Source: Acholeplasma sp. OttesenSCG-928-E16
GTDB lineage: Bacteria; Bacillota_I; Bacilli_A; Acholeplasmatales; Acholeplasmataceae
Length of the DNA: 36,195 nucleotides
Direction: 5' to 3'
Assembly (NCBI GenBank): GCA_030266845.1
Contig: JAJDIT010000009.1
Coordinates: 1 to 36,195 of the forward strand
Below are positions 17,586-28,219 of the stretch, one piece after another. Numbering within the stretch: position 1 is the first letter of the stretch; every line of letters begins with the position of its first letter. Under the pieces are notes generated by a model. The model saw only the letters and a list, made by a program, of their open reading frames with translations. It was not told the DNA's origin and did not search any database. The translations under genes were made by a program, and so were the position numbers.

Positions 17586-18558
17586 TAGGATTTCCTTTCT
17601 TTGAGAAAAGCTTTTTAAATAACATTGGAGCTAATAAAGCAGCCCAAATTCCAATCATAAAGTACCTAATAAAGTCTAACAATAAATTGTCAACTTGGAT
17701 CAAATCAAATAAAGCACCAACACCTTTTTGAATCCCAAATGCAACACCTAGTCCGATTACCCCTTTTAATATTTGAAATAATAGAATGTTATTGACATCC
17801 ATTTGAACATATTTTTTTTCAAAATAATAACCAATTAGAAATGCCGAAAATCCACCAGCCGCTAAATAAATATCATGCAGACTATCATATTGTTTGGTAA
17901 GATCATCAAAAAGGATATTTTTTAAAAACGATTCCAATAAAATTACGGCTAAAATAAAGAAACCAGCGATCCCTAATGACCAAATGTGTTCTTTATCACC
18001 CATTTTTTCCACGATTTTAAAGGTTACGAAAGTAACTAAAACCCCAATCGCTAAGCCAGTTAAAACATCAGTTGGATAATGGACGCCTAAATATAGCCTA
18101 GAAATAGGAATTAATATCATGTAAGCAAGCAAAACCCATTTTAACCATTTAAACTTTTTGTTGTATCCCATAAATAGGGCGCTAGATATAGAACCAGTTG
18201 ATGTTGAGTGTCCAGATGGGAAAGAGGAACTTTCTTCAAGCGGGCCAATTAATTTGACACCCTCTTTAGTTGTCTCATTATAAGGATATGCTTGGTATGG
18301 TCTTAATCGATCAGCAGCAACCTTTACTACCCCAGTAACTACTGAACTAGCAATAAATCCCATCGCAAATTTATGAGCAAATTTCTTATCCACAATCCAA
18401 TATAATAAAGCAACTAATACAATAAAGAAATATTGATCTCCTAAAATTGTGATTGTCTTAAAAATAAAATCAAAAAAACCATTTGAAATAGCCTGAATAG
18501 CACGAACTATCTCAACTTCCCAATTAGTAATCCCATCTACAAAACTTAGTACATTCAT
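17545..18558 (-). CDS. PAP2-family membrane phosphatase
   Basis: This 337-residue protein is a type-2 phosphatidic-acid phosphatase. The three motifs are complete: KVAADRLRP (79-87), PSGHS (114-118) and SRLYLGVHYPTD (153-164, catalytic H160). About five to six membrane spans surround them, and residues 185-320 add roughly four further spans that basic PAP2 proteins lack. Substrates in the family are lipid phosphates such as phosphatidate or undecaprenyl pyrophosphate; which applies here is unknown. It follows the patatin gene by 15 bases, so two lipid-active enzymes are made together. Confidence 0.92.
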   Translation of the reverse strand: MNVLSFVDGITNWEVEIVRAIQAISNGFFDFIFKTITILGDQYFFIVLVALLYWIVDKKFAHKFAMGFIASSVVTGVVKVAADRLRPYQAYPYNETTKEGVKLIGPLEESSSFPSGHSTSTGSISSALFMGYNKKFKWLKWVLLAYMILIPISRLYLGVHYPTDVLTGLAIGVLVTFVTFKIVEKMGDKEHIWSLGIAGFFILAVILLESFLKNILFDDLTKQYDSLHDIYLAAGGFSAFLIGYYFEKKYVQMDVNNILLFQILKGVIGLGVAFGIQKGVGALFDLIQVDNLLLDFIRYFMIGIWAALLAPMLFKKLFSKKGNPNGDSKEELLEVNE

Positions 18559-18573
18559 AATTAATATCTCCTC

Positions 18574-19548
18574 TTATTTTTGATTATCTTCTAAGCTATT
18601 AACATCGGAAGCATTATTTTTATTTTTCTTGTTAAGCTTTCTTTTTATTTCTAGTTTTTCTTTAACCTTTACAATTGCTTTTTCTTCTTTCATCGAAAGA
18701 GCAACATAGGTATACCCCTTTGGTTTACTAAATACCCATCTACCTGTTTTATTTCTTATAAGTAATCCTTTGGTCACACATTTTTTTATCACTTTTTTAG
18801 CGGCGTTATATCCTAGTAATAATAGTTCCTCTTCATATTTTTTATTAAATTTAACGGCATCTGCCAAATCAACGAAAAAGTTTTTATGAAAGATAGCATT
18901 AGAACCAAAGTCTATATGTAAAATATCACGATCTTCATATGATTCATTATCAAATCTAGGATCTATTGGTACCGATAAAATAATATTACAATTATCATCT
19001 AGTAATGGCTTAACCGGATAGTTATCTAACAATCCGCCATCAACATAAAACTGTCCATCAATTTCGGTATACCCAAAAATAAGCGGTATTGAAGCTGAAG
19101 CCAATATCGCTTTAAAAGGCTCTTTTACGGTGTTAAGATTAAATACGCTAACCTCCATATTCTTCATATTAAGTTGGGAAATGATCGTATTACCACCTAA
19201 CAATTTACATGCAGTTGCATATCCATTAACCTTTGATTTTCTAATATTTTTTAGTGGTATTTTAGATGTAACGTGGTCTACCAACTTTTGAATATTATAA
19301 ACCCCTTTATGGTCCTTTCTAGTTTCAGCGAACACATACTCCTTATCCATATATTTCCACATTTCTTCCATGTAAGAATATTTTCTTTTAACCATAAATA
19401 AAAGAGCATTTATTGAACCAATCGAGGTTCCCGATACTGATTGTATGTTTGATGTTAAACCTTTTTCTTCTAATGCCTTTATGACCCCTAATTGATAAGC
19501 ACCCTTAGCTCCTCCACCGGCCAACATTAGTCCAATCTTATTTTTCAT
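18574..19548 (-). CDS. Patatin-like phospholipase
   Basis: This 324-residue lipid hydrolase has the oxyanion loop GGGAKG (11-16), nucleophile S42 in GTSIG (40-44) and catalytic D170 in VDGG, the full Ser-Asp dyad. The C-terminus is lysine and asparagine rich (from about 290), perhaps a membrane-binding tail. Its ATG overlaps the smpB stop in ATGA. No signal peptide is seen, so it should act in the cytoplasm, for example on membrane phospholipids. Confidence 0.92.
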   Translation of the reverse strand: MKNKIGLMLAGGGAKGAYQLGVIKALEEKGLTSNIQSVSGTSIGSINALLFMVKRKYSYMEEMWKYMDKEYVFAETRKDHKGVYNIQKLVDHVTSKIPLKNIRKSKVNGYATACKLLGGNTIISQLNMKNMEVSVFNLNTVKEPFKAILASASIPLIFGYTEIDGQFYVDGGLLDNYPVKPLLDDNCNIILSVPIDPRFDNESYEDRDILHIDFGSNAIFHKNFFVDLADAVKFNKKYEEELLLLGYNAAKKVIKKCVTKGLLIRNKTGRWVFSKPKGYTYVALSMKEEKAIVKVKEKLEIKRKLNKKNKNNASDVNSLEDNQK

Positions 19549-19994
19549 ATTTTCACCTTATCTGCTATCTTTCTTAACCTTGCTTGTTGGTCTTTTTCTT
19601 TTAGTGACTCGCGTTTATCATAGTCCTTCTTTCCCTTAACTAAAGCTATTTCTAGTTTTGCTAATCCGTTTAGAAAATATAGCTTTATGGGAATCACTGT
19701 TAATCCTTGTTCCTTGGTTTTGCCATATAGCTTTGATATCTCTTTTTTATGTAGAAGCAACTTTCTAGTTCTAAGTTCCTGATGATTAAAGATGTTAGAA
19801 AATTCGTATTTTGCAATATGCATATTCAAAACAAATGCTTCCATATTCTTAAAAACGACATAAGAATCATTTAGGCTTACCTTTCCTTGCCTTATTGATT
19901 TTATCTCGCTACCTACTAATTGTAAGCCTGCCTCATATGTCTCTAAAATAAAATAATCATGCCTTGCCTTTTTGTTTTGTGCGACGACCTTCAT
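19545..19994 (-). CDS. smpB: SsrA-binding protein SmpB
   Basis: This 149-residue tmRNA partner is needed for trans-translation of stalled ribosomes. The conserved N-terminus ([19 protein letters not shown]), the [10 protein letters not shown] loop and the basic tail ([19 protein letters not shown]) are intact. It overlaps the end of rnr by 38 bases, so translation is coupled. The tmRNA gene ssrA is not in this window. Confidence 0.97.
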   Translation of the reverse strand: MKVVAQNKKARHDYFILETYEAGLQLVGSEIKSIRQGKVSLNDSYVVFKNMEAFVLNMHIAKYEFSNIFNHQELRTRKLLLHKKEISKLYGKTKEQGLTVIPIKLYFLNGLAKLEIALVKGKKDYDKRESLKEKDQQARLRKIADKVKI

Positions 19995-21993
19995 TCTTTT
20001 TTTCCTTTTTAAATATTTTAAAGTTTATTAGTCTTTCAAGCGGATTGACTGATAATACTTCTACTTTTATTGTATCACCTAGTTTATAGATATTACCATA
20101 ATTATTTACTAATGAATAGTTTCTTTCATCAAACTCATAAAACCCTTTAATATCCCTTATTGAGATAAAACCTTCAATTCCGTTACTTAGTTTAACGAAC
20201 ATTCCATGACCACTAATTTTAGTTATTATACCTTGATATATATTGCCTATCTTATCCATAAGATAATTAATTGTCATTAATTTATCTACATCTCTTTCCA
20301 TATCAATCGCTTTTCTTTCGTTTGTGGAAGAATGGCTACAAATCGGATCAAGAATTTCTTCAAAATGAGAAATCTTTTTTCTTAAATCATTGGGTTTAAA
20401 AATCAGTTCATTTAAAAGTCTATGAATAACTAAATCTGGGTATCTTCTAATTGGCGATGTGAAATGTGTATAGTATCTTGCCTGTAGACCATAGTGAATT
20501 CCAAGATGATTAGCATATTTAGCTTTTTTCATCGCCCTTAAAAGCGCATTATGAACAATATATTCATACCTTGTGCCTAATGACTGATCGGTAATCTTTT
20601 GCAATACCTTAGGGTTGAGATTTTTATAATTGATTGGAATTCCTAATGCTTTAATTGTTGTTATTGCATCATCTAGTTTATCTTGATCTGGGTTTTCATG
20701 AATCCGATAAATAGATGGATATTTAAGGGAATTAAGATGAAAAGCTACTGTCTCATTAGCAGCTAACATAAATGATTCAATCAATTCCTCACCGTCTTTA
20801 GTTTCTCTTTTTTCAATGTCGATTACTTTTTCATTTTTAATGATGAATTTTAATTCCTCACTCTTAAAATTAATTGCCCCTCTTTTTCTTCTAATTTTCT
20901 TTAAGATATTGGATAGTTCATTCATCTTGATTAGTGTATTATCAATTTCTTGATTACCCGTTGAGGTTCCATTATATAAAAGATCGTTCACCTCTGAATA
21001 ACTAAGCCTTTTTTTGGATTCGATTATTGATGGATAAATTAAAAAATCCAAAACTTTTCCGGTATCATCAATTTTCATATCACATGTTACTGTCAATTTA
21101 TCTTCAAAAGGATTTAAGGAACAAAGATTGTTAGAAAGATAATGAGGCAACATCGGGATCACTCTATCTGCTAGATAAACACTGGTCGCTCTTTTATAGG
21201 CTTCTTCATTAACTAAAGTATCTTCCCTAACAAAGTAGGACACATCGGCGATATGGACTCCTAAATGATAATAAGTACCATCATAAGATAAATCTATTGC
21301 ATCGTCTAAATCCTTAGCGTCTTTTCCATCGATCGTTATGATGAGTCTATCTCTAAGATCGGTTCTTTCTTTTAGCTCTGCCTCCATGTTTATGTTAAAT
21401 GCGGCGACTTCATCTAAAACCTCTTCACTAAATTCTAAAGGCCAGTTATAACTATAGACGATTTTTAGTATATCTATCCCTGGGTCATTGATATGCCCAA
21501 CGATTTTATTTAATGATGTAATAATTTCATTATCTTTGATAGAAATGATAAAAAGACTTACGACATGCCCATTAACCAAATGAGAAGTATCATCTATAAC
21601 TGTGATGAATCGTTCTAAATCCTTATCAGTATAAAATCTAATTTTTTTATTCTTTATTTTTACGGTCGCAATTATCGATTTTAATGCTCTCCTTAGCACC
21701 TTATCAACGATGAAATCATTCTTGTTTTTTCTTACCAATACTATGTCATCATCTAGCGCATTATTAAAATCTCTTTTTTCTATATAAAAATCTTCTTCAT
21801 CTTGAATTAAAAAGGCAAAGTTCTTTTTTACATCAATTCTTCCAAGATAATATTCATTTTTTAAATGGATATTATCCCCTAAAATCAAAAAATAAGGGGA
21901 CAACTTAATTTCTTCTAATTGCTCCTTAGATACTTCATCTATCGATATTGATCTAATCTTTAAATCATATAATTTTAGTAAAAATTCATTCAT
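19957..21993 (-). CDS. rnr: Ribonuclease R
   Basis: This 678-residue RNB-family 3'-5' exoribonuclease degrades structured RNA and works with SmpB/tmRNA. The catalytic RNB block reads [16 protein letters not shown], with ligand aspartates. Cold-shock-like domains lie before it. The C-terminal S1 domain reads [20 protein letters not shown], and the protein ends in a basic tail. It is somewhat shorter than the 710-810 residues of many RNase R proteins, mostly at the N-terminus. Ribosome site AAGGA precedes the ATG. It leads the operon. Confidence 0.95.
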   Translation of the reverse strand: MNEFLLKLYDLKIRSISIDEVSKEQLEEIKLSPYFLILGDNIHLKNEYYLGRIDVKKNFAFLIQDEEDFYIEKRDFNNALDDDIVLVRKNKNDFIVDKVLRRALKSIIATVKIKNKKIRFYTDKDLERFITVIDDTSHLVNGHVVSLFIISIKDNEIITSLNKIVGHINDPGIDILKIVYSYNWPLEFSEEVLDEVAAFNINMEAELKERTDLRDRLIITIDGKDAKDLDDAIDLSYDGTYYHLGVHIADVSYFVREDTLVNEEAYKRATSVYLADRVIPMLPHYLSNNLCSLNPFEDKLTVTCDMKIDDTGKVLDFLIYPSIIESKKRLSYSEVNDLLYNGTSTGNQEIDNTLIKMNELSNILKKIRRKRGAINFKSEELKFIIKNEKVIDIEKRETKDGEELIESFMLAANETVAFHLNSLKYPSIYRIHENPDQDKLDDAITTIKALGIPINYKNLNPKVLQKITDQSLGTRYEYIVHNALLRAMKKAKYANHLGIHYGLQARYYTHFTSPIRRYPDLVIHRLLNELIFKPNDLRKKISHFEEILDPICSHSSTNERKAIDMERDVDKLMTINYLMDKIGNIYQGIITKISGHGMFVKLSNGIEGFISIRDIKGFYEFDERNYSLVNNYGNIYKLGDTIKVEVLSVNPLERLINFKIFKKEKKNEGRRTKQKGKA

Positions 21994-22012
21994 TATAACT
22001 TCCTTCTTTTTA

Positions 22013-22021
22013 ATTATAACA
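22013..22021 (-). promoter_or_regulatory. Extended -10 promoter of the rnr operon
   Basis: TG-T-TATAAT on the minus strand is an extended -10 about 20 bases before the rnr ATG. The -35 region is weak (TTTAGG). Confidence 0.6.
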
Positions 22022-22062
22022 TATAATTAAATAACCCTAAATAATCAAAAAAACAAACACCT

Positions 22063-22094
22063 AAAAAAATGAGGATTGAAATACAATCCTCATT
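22063..22094 (-). terminator. Intrinsic terminator of first diguanylate cyclase gene
   Basis: On the minus strand a perfect 11-bp stem AATGAGGATTG/CAATCCTCATT (22084-22094 with 22068-22078), 5-base loop, then seven U residues. It starts 5 bases past the stop of the upstream gene. Confidence 0.92.
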
Positions 22095-22099
22095 ACTTG

Positions 22100-23542
22100 T
22101 TATTCGTCCTCTGAAAAGAAATATTTTCCTTTTCCTTGTCTCTTTGCTTTATACATCGCTTCGTCAGCACTCTTTAAAACCTTATTAGGGTCAAAATTAT
22201 TCCTATTGAATGTCTTTATCCCAACTGATAGTGAAACACTAAACTCTTGTATTACCCGATTGTCTTTAAAGAATTCTTTAAATTTATCGAATAAACCTTC
22301 AGTAAACGCTAAAGCTTTTTCTTTATCTGAATCATTTAAAATTACAATGAACTCATCGCCACCAAGTCTAGCGATAAAATCAACTGTTCCACCACCTGGT
22401 CTAGATATAAAGTCCTCACTACTTATTGAATGCCTTAAGAAATCAGCAATATCTTGTAAGACCTTGTCTCCAACTAAATGCCCTTTTGTGTCATTAACTG
22501 TTTTAAAATTATCTAAGTCGATAAATAAGGCGGCTGAATATTCTTCTTTTTCTTCCTTGTTTTGATTTTCAACTTCTCTTCCTAACTCACTCATTAATGA
22601 AGCTCTGTTTGGTAGTTTAGTTAGTGTATCATAGTATGCCATTCTCTCGATTTCATCTTGCATTTTTTCGTTTTTCTTTAATATCTTTACGATGAAATAT
22701 CCACATATAGAAAATGTTAGGAATACGACCACCTCAAGGCTAATAATACTAATTAAAAAAGAATTCTTATTTTGGGTAATCAAACTATCTTCAATGTCCA
22801 CACAAATGATTGCAATTACCTCGCCGTTTTCATCTAGTAAAGCCCTAAAGCCCATAAAGAAACTACCGAATTGATCTGTATCACGAGTAATAAATACTTC
22901 ATCTTTATTAGTTATTGCTTGATAAAAGGTTTCAAACAATTCTCTTTCCTCTTTGTCATCTGATTCCTTACTTACGTAAGTATCTCCTAAAGAGAATGAA
23001 GGAAACTCATAATCGTCGCCTCTAGTGTCTATCGCTGGATCAGTATCTAAAACAAACACGAATTGGTCTTTAGTTCCATCCGAATTACTATCATATAGCA
23101 CTAATGTATAAATACCAGTTACAGCGGTTTCCTTAGAGAATGTTGATAGTAAATCAACTAATGATGAAAAGGCGGTTATATCAAAGGCACCAAGTGCTTT
23201 ATTATAATAGTTACTAAACGTTGGATCGTTTTTTAAAAAATCCTCTATTTCTTCTATTGTTTTTCCTGCTTCTTCTAATTCTTCGATCTTTTCATTTAGT
23301 TTTATGTATGTATCATTATATTCCTTAATATAACCATTAAGAGTAATATGTTCATCTAAATGTTCCTCAATTAAAACAGTTGCTGCATTAACATTAGACA
23401 CCAATCTTGATTCTGTACTAGTTATAATTGTATTTTTTGATGATGTATAAAACAAAATAGCAGAAACAGTAAAAAGTGTGATGACTACAACACACATTAC
23501 ACAATAAATCCCTACAAACACTTTATTCTTCATGACTTTCAA
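22100..23542 (-). CDS. Membrane diguanylate cyclase, paralogue 1
   Basis: A product of about 480 residues should make cyclic di-GMP from GTP. There is one membrane span (about 9-31), an extracytoplasmic sensor region (32-261), a second span (262-285), a short linker and a GGDEF domain with intact active site GGDEF (394-398) and FIDLDNFKTVND. The residue preceding by the I-site register is Gly, not Arg (GTVD), so product inhibition should be absent. The sensor ends in a Cache-like block (DQFGSFFMGFRALLDENGEV) and holds an Asp-rich loop DSNSDGTKD (151-159) like a calcium loop. The start is uncertain: TTG 23542 fits the AAAGG site; GTG 23551 and ATG 23533 are alternatives. No EAL or HD-GYP domain is present. 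It is a close paralogue of the next gene. Confidence 0.9.
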   Translation of the reverse strand: MKVMKNKVFVGIYCVMCVVVITLFTVSAILFYTSSKNTIITSTESRLVSNVNAATVLIEEHLDEHITLNGYIKEYNDTYIKLNEKIEELEEAGKTIEEIEDFLKNDPTFSNYYNKALGAFDITAFSSLVDLLSTFSKETAVTGIYTLVLYDSNSDGTKDQFVFVLDTDPAIDTRGDDYEFPSFSLGDTYVSKESDDKEERELFETFYQAITNKDEVFITRDTDQFGSFFMGFRALLDENGEVIAIICVDIEDSLITQNKNSFLISIISLEVVVFLTFSICGYFIVKILKKNEKMQDEIERMAYYDTLTKLPNRASLMSELGREVENQNKEEKEEYSAALFIDLDNFKTVNDTKGHLVGDKVLQDIADFLRHSISSEDFISRPGGGTVDFIARLGGDEFIVILNDSDKEKALAFTEGLFDKFKEFFKDNRVIQEFSVSLSVGIKTFNRNNFDPNKVLKSADEAMYKAKRQGKGKYFFSEDE

Positions 23543-23577
23543 ACCAGACACCCTTTCTTGTTATTAAAAACATTGTT

Positions 23578-23606
23578 ATTTTATCAAATCTACTATCTCT
23601 TTACAA
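23578..23606 (-). promoter_or_regulatory. Promoter of diguanylate cyclase 1
   Basis: TTGTAA (23601-23606), a 17-base spacer and TAAAAT (23578-23583) read on the minus strand, about 35 bases upstream of the start. The spacer end and -10 share ATTTGATAAA with the promoter of the paralogue. Confidence 0.65.
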
Positions 23607-23642
23607 ATGGAACGATAATGAATAATAAATCATTAATATAAG

Positions 23643-25073
23643 TTATTCGTCTTTAGAGATATAGTATTTGCCCTTACCTTGTTTTTTTGCTTTATACATC
23701 GCTTCATCTGCTTTTCTTAATATCTCGTTAGGATCATAATTATTCCGATCATAAAGTTCGATCCCAATCGATAATGAAACAGAAAATTCATTGACTATAT
23801 GATTATACTTGAAATAACTGCTAAAATCTTTATGCAATTTATCAGCGAAACTTACTGAGGAAGCCTCATCTGCATCACTAAGCAATATCACAAACTCATC
23901 GCCACCCAAGCGGGCAATAAAATCAACGTCACCACCTGGTTTTGAAATGACATCAGTTCCCCCAATTGAGTCCCTTAAAAAATCAGCAATGTCTTGTAAA
24001 ACTTTATCTCCAATCAAATGACCTTTTGTGTCATTTACTTTTTTAAAATTATCTAAATCAATAAATAAGATTGCACCAATATTTTTCGCATTTTTATCTT
24101 GGTTATTCTTATCTTCTGTTAAAGCACTCATTAGTGCAGCTCTATTTGGAAGTTTAGTCAATGAGTCATAATAAGCCATTCTTTCGATTTCTTCTTGCAT
24201 ATTATCATTTTTCTTTAAGACTCGATAAATGAAAATGCCAGAAACAATAAAAGTTACTAAGATAACAAGTTCAAAAACAATTATATTTATAAAAAATGAG
24301 TTTTGGTTATTTCTAATCAAACTATCTTCAATATCAACACACATTAACGCAATCACTTCACCATTCTTATCTAGAATAGCTTTAAACCCCATAAAGAAAC
24401 TACCAAATTGATCTTGTTCTCTTGTAATAATTACCTCATTTTTCTTTTCAATCGCTTCATAGAATTTATTATAAAGAGCTATTTCATCCTCATTTGAAGA
24501 TAATTTACTAACATATGGATCTCCAATCGAAAAACCTGGGAATTCATATTCCTCGCTTCTTGGATCAACTGCTTGGTCGGTATCAAAAACAAATACAAAA
24601 GTATCTTTTTCTTGATCATCATCTGAATCAAATGGAACAATAGTATACATTCCAGTAACATCAGTTTCTAATGTGAATTCAGCTAAAATATCTACTATAC
24701 TTGTATATCTTTCATCATCAAAGATGGCTTCTATTTTATCGATTTTAGGAGATAAATTAGGATCACTTCTTAGAATACTCTCAATTTCTTCTGAATCTTT
24801 CCCTAGCCCTTGAAGTCTATCCATTTCATCATAGAGTTCGATATATAAAGGGTAATATTCCAAAATTTTCTCATTAAAATAAATATGATCATCTAGATGA
24901 TCAGTCATAATGACAGAAGCTGCATTAACATTTGAAACAAGTTTTTCCTCTGTGCTAGAGATTATTGTACCTCTTGAGGAAATATAAAAAATACTCGCAA
25001 AAATAGTCAATATGGCTATTATGAAAGTGCACATTAAAACATATATGGTAATGTATAACCTAGTTTTCTTCAT
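23643..25073 (-). CDS. Membrane diguanylate cyclase, paralogue 2
   Basis: This 476-residue protein has the same architecture as its downstream neighbour: membrane span at 8-30, sensor of about 225 residues with Asp-rich loop DSDDDQEKD (149-157) and DQFGSFFMGFKAILDKNGEV, a second span (about 260-284), and GGDEF at 390-394 with FIDLDNFKKVND. The I-site position reads GDVD, so the inhibitory Arg is again missing. The start at 25073 follows AAGGA by 7 bases and gives the same N-terminus as the paralogue; the frame runs 33 codons further without support. The sensor parts have diverged more than the catalytic parts, which suggests related but different inputs. Confidence 0.92.
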   Translation of the reverse strand: MKKTRLYITIYVLMCTFIIAILTIFASIFYISSRGTIISSTEEKLVSNVNAASVIMTDHLDDHIYFNEKILEYYPLYIELYDEMDRLQGLGKDSEEIESILRSDPNLSPKIDKIEAIFDDERYTSIVDILAEFTLETDVTGMYTIVPFDSDDDQEKDTFVFVFDTDQAVDPRSEEYEFPGFSIGDPYVSKLSSNEDEIALYNKFYEAIEKKNEVIITREQDQFGSFFMGFKAILDKNGEVIALMCVDIEDSLIRNNQNSFFINIIVFELVILVTFIVSGIFIYRVLKKNDNMQEEIERMAYYDSLTKLPNRAALMSALTEDKNNQDKNAKNIGAILFIDLDNFKKVNDTKGHLIGDKVLQDIADFLRDSIGGTDVISKPGGDVDFIARLGGDEFVILLSDADEASSVSFADKLHKDFSSYFKYNHIVNEFSVSLSIGIELYDRNNYDPNEILRKADEAMYKAKKQGKGKYYISKDE

Positions 25074-25101
25074 GTTATTTTCCTTTTTGAAATACATAGC
25101 T

Positions 25102-25130
25102 AGTTTATCAAATTTTATTTTTTTTCTCAA
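25102..25130 (-). promoter_or_regulatory. Promoter of diguanylate cyclase 2
   Basis: TTGAGA (25125-25130), a 17-base spacer and TAAACT (25102-25107) read on the minus strand, with an expected start about 22 bases before the ATG. Confidence 0.65.
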
Positions 25131-25158
25131 CTGTTTATAATAAATTATATTAAAATAT

Positions 25159-25187
25159 AAAAGGCGCTTCAAATTGAGGCGCCTTTT
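25159..25187 (-). terminator. Intrinsic terminator of eno
   Basis: A GC-rich inverted repeat (GGCGC...GCGCC, 25163-25183) flanked by AAAA/TTTT gives a long stem that starts 13 bases past the eno stop. The flanks make it usable from either side, but only eno needs it. Confidence 0.85.
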
Positions 25188-25200
25188 ATGTTTAGCAAAA

Positions 25201-26523
<1,323 letters not shown>

Positions 26524-26619
26524 TTATCTTTTTTTATTTATTTTTTTTACTTTGACCATAAACATTATATAATAATTAAATCAAATATAAAACTACTTTG
26601 AAAATAAAAACGCTTACTT

Positions 26620-27123
26620 TTAGAAACTGGAGTTCTTATATACAAATAAGATTGAAAAACTAAAAACTAGAATGTCTAATATAAACTGAAACACCGAAAG
26701 AAATGTTATCTGATTAATCCATGGTCTCCAAAGAAATCCAAATGTATTAAGGGGGTTAAATATTTCATATACATATTTAAAATATGATAGTTTTTGAGTC
26801 AATAACGGGGTGAATAAGAAATCAATAGTGTAAAAGACACTATGCAATAAATAAAAAGAAAAAATAAAGAATAAAACTCCTAATAAACGAAAGACAATAT
26901 GTCCATCTTCCTGCTGTGATTTAATCTTTTTTGATAATAAATATCCAACGATAAATGCTAAAACCAATAAAAAGCTAAATGAAGGGATAAATATCGAAAT
27001 ATAGCCTACGATTCCAAAGGAAACGCCATATATTATTGAAAATAATAAACCACTTTTGACTACTTTTTTTAATGAAATCTTGTCTATTGGTTTCATAAAT
27101 TGAACTTTTAGTTTATTAAACAT
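26620..27123 (-). CDS. Unknown membrane protein, four spans
   Basis: I do not recognise the family. The 167-residue product has a basic N-terminus (1-25), then four hydrophobic spans at about 26-46, 48-64, 79-103 and 139-162. The loop between the last two is aromatic-rich (FLWRPWINQITF). It has a good AGAGGTGATAAA ribosome site and begins 48 bases after ribU on the same strand, so it is probably co-transcribed under the FMN riboswitch. Linkage to riboflavin or flavin use is inferred from position only. Confidence 0.7.
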   Translation of the reverse strand: MFNKLKVQFMKPIDKISLKKVVKSGLLFSIIYGVSFGIVGYISIFIPSFSFLLVLAFIVGYLLSKKIKSQQEDGHIVFRLLGVLFFIFSFYLLHSVFYTIDFLFTPLLTQKLSYFKYVYEIFNPLNTFGFLWRPWINQITFLSVFQFILDILVFSFSILFVYKNSSF

Positions 27124-27171
27124 TTTATCACCTCTTATAATATATCAAAAATAAGGTGAATTTAGTGTTTT

Positions 27172-27909
27172 TTATTCAATATTGGTATCATTCACATTTT
27201 CTTTTTCTAATTTCTTATTTGGCCAAATATCTTTAACATAATTTATAGTCATCAAACGAGCAGCAGTGATTGTTCCCACTAGAGCTGATGATATCCCCTT
27301 AACAAAGTTAAAAGGCACATAAGTAACAATACAAAATATAAAGAATCCAAAAACTGAGATATCTTTGACATTTATTCCCGCTAAAGCCCCTCGATACTGT
27401 GGATCACCAATCATCGAAAATACAGTTACATGGAAGTTGTCTGCCCCAATTAAAAAGTATAGATACATAGGCGTTGAAAACAAGAAGTTAAAGAATAACA
27501 TAGTGACTGCTAGAAAAACTGATGTAAAGGCAACATCAATACCTATTTTGATAAAGATGTTTTTCGCTTTATTTACTTTCTTTAGTATCATGAAGGAAAA
27601 CACATACATAAAAGATGCAAAAAGGGCCATGAATTCTTCAAACATACCCGCCCATGGGCCAAGTTGAGCACCTAGTCTTATTATTAAAAACCGTAAGAGT
27701 GCCTTAATAAAAAGCATAATAGAGGTTCCCTTAAAACCAATAATCCCAATGGATATTACCGTGATAACATCACTAAAATCCAGCCTAAGTCCGATAATTG
27801 ACCCTGGCCAAGGAATTTCCCATAAGCCTAATACTATTGCTAGGGCAGAGAAAATCGCGATTACTGCTACCCTTTTAATGGCAGCCCTATTCTTTTGTTG
27901 TTGATTCAT
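27172..27909 (-). CDS. ribU: Riboflavin ECF transporter S component RibU
   Basis: This 245-residue membrane protein is a substrate-binding (S) unit of an energy-coupling-factor importer. About six spans are seen. WEIPWPG near residue 30 and the LRLDFSDV block resemble the riboflavin-binding face of RibU proteins. An FMN riboswitch directly upstream is the strongest support for riboflavin as cargo. The shared EcfA1-EcfA2-EcfT module is not in the window. It has a consensus AAGGAGG site 8 bases before the ATG. Confidence 0.92.
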   Translation of the reverse strand: MNQQQKNRAAIKRVAVIAIFSALAIVLGLWEIPWPGSIIGLRLDFSDVITVISIGIIGFKGTSIMLFIKALLRFLIIRLGAQLGPWAGMFEEFMALFASFMYVFSFMILKKVNKAKNIFIKIGIDVAFTSVFLAVTMLFFNFLFSTPMYLYFLIGADNFHVTVFSMIGDPQYRGALAGINVKDISVFGFFIFCIVTYVPFNFVKGISSALVGTITAARLMTINYVKDIWPNKKLEKENVNDTNIE

Positions 27910-27929
27910 TTTTAAATCCTCCTTAAAAT

Positions 27930-27960
27930 AAAAAATTTGACCTCAATATCCAAGGCCAAA
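27930..27960 (-). terminator. Riboswitch expression-platform terminator
   Basis: On the minus strand an 8-bp stem TTTGGCCT/AGGTCAAA (27953-27960 with 27936-27943, one G-U pair) and a six-U tract lie between the FMN aptamer and the ribU ribosome site. The position fits transcription attenuation: FMN-bound aptamer lets the terminator form and stops ribU. Confidence 0.7.
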
Positions 27961-27975
27961 AAAATTATCTAAAAA

Positions 27976-28093
27976 AGATTTTCGTTCCATCCAGACTTTA
28001 ACTGTCGGTTCTAGAATTTCACTAGATCAGCTACTAAATGTAGGTCGCGGACTATACCGCCGGTAGAGAATTACACTCTGCCCCCGAAGATAT
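27976..28093 (-). promoter_or_regulatory. FMN riboswitch (RFN element)
   Basis: The minus strand reads the conserved RFN blocks in order: ATCTTCGGGGGCAGAGTG, GTAATTCTCTACCGGCGGTA, GTCCGCGA, a variable arm, TGAAATTC, GAACCGACAGTTAAAGTC and TGGATGGAACGAAAAT. The P1 helix pairs TTCG with CGAA. Binding of FMN should switch off the downstream ribU gene. Confidence 0.95.
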
Positions 28094-28105
28094 TAAGTTA
28101 TCTAT

Positions 28106-28134
28106 ATTATAGTGCACATCACACAATTTGTGAA
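28106..28134 (-). promoter_or_regulatory. Promoter of riboswitch-ribU transcript
   Basis: TTCACA (28129-28134), a 17-base spacer and TATAAT (28106-28111) read on the minus strand, with a predicted start about 6 bases before the aptamer. Confidence 0.82.
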
Positions 28135-28219
28135 GCTTTTTAGTGAAAAAACCGTTTTCATTGGCTTTTTATTAGTATAATAATTAAATTGATGTAAAAT
28201 AAAAGGCGAGGTGACAATT

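Noticed and set aside
23643-25172. Longer N-terminus of diguanylate cyclase 2 (33 extra residues)
   Set aside because: The extra part covers the promoter and lies upstream of a good ribosome site; the paralogue lacks it.
26590-26640. Catabolite-response element near eno
   Set aside because: GTAAGCG-like bases are present but the required spaced palindrome is not.
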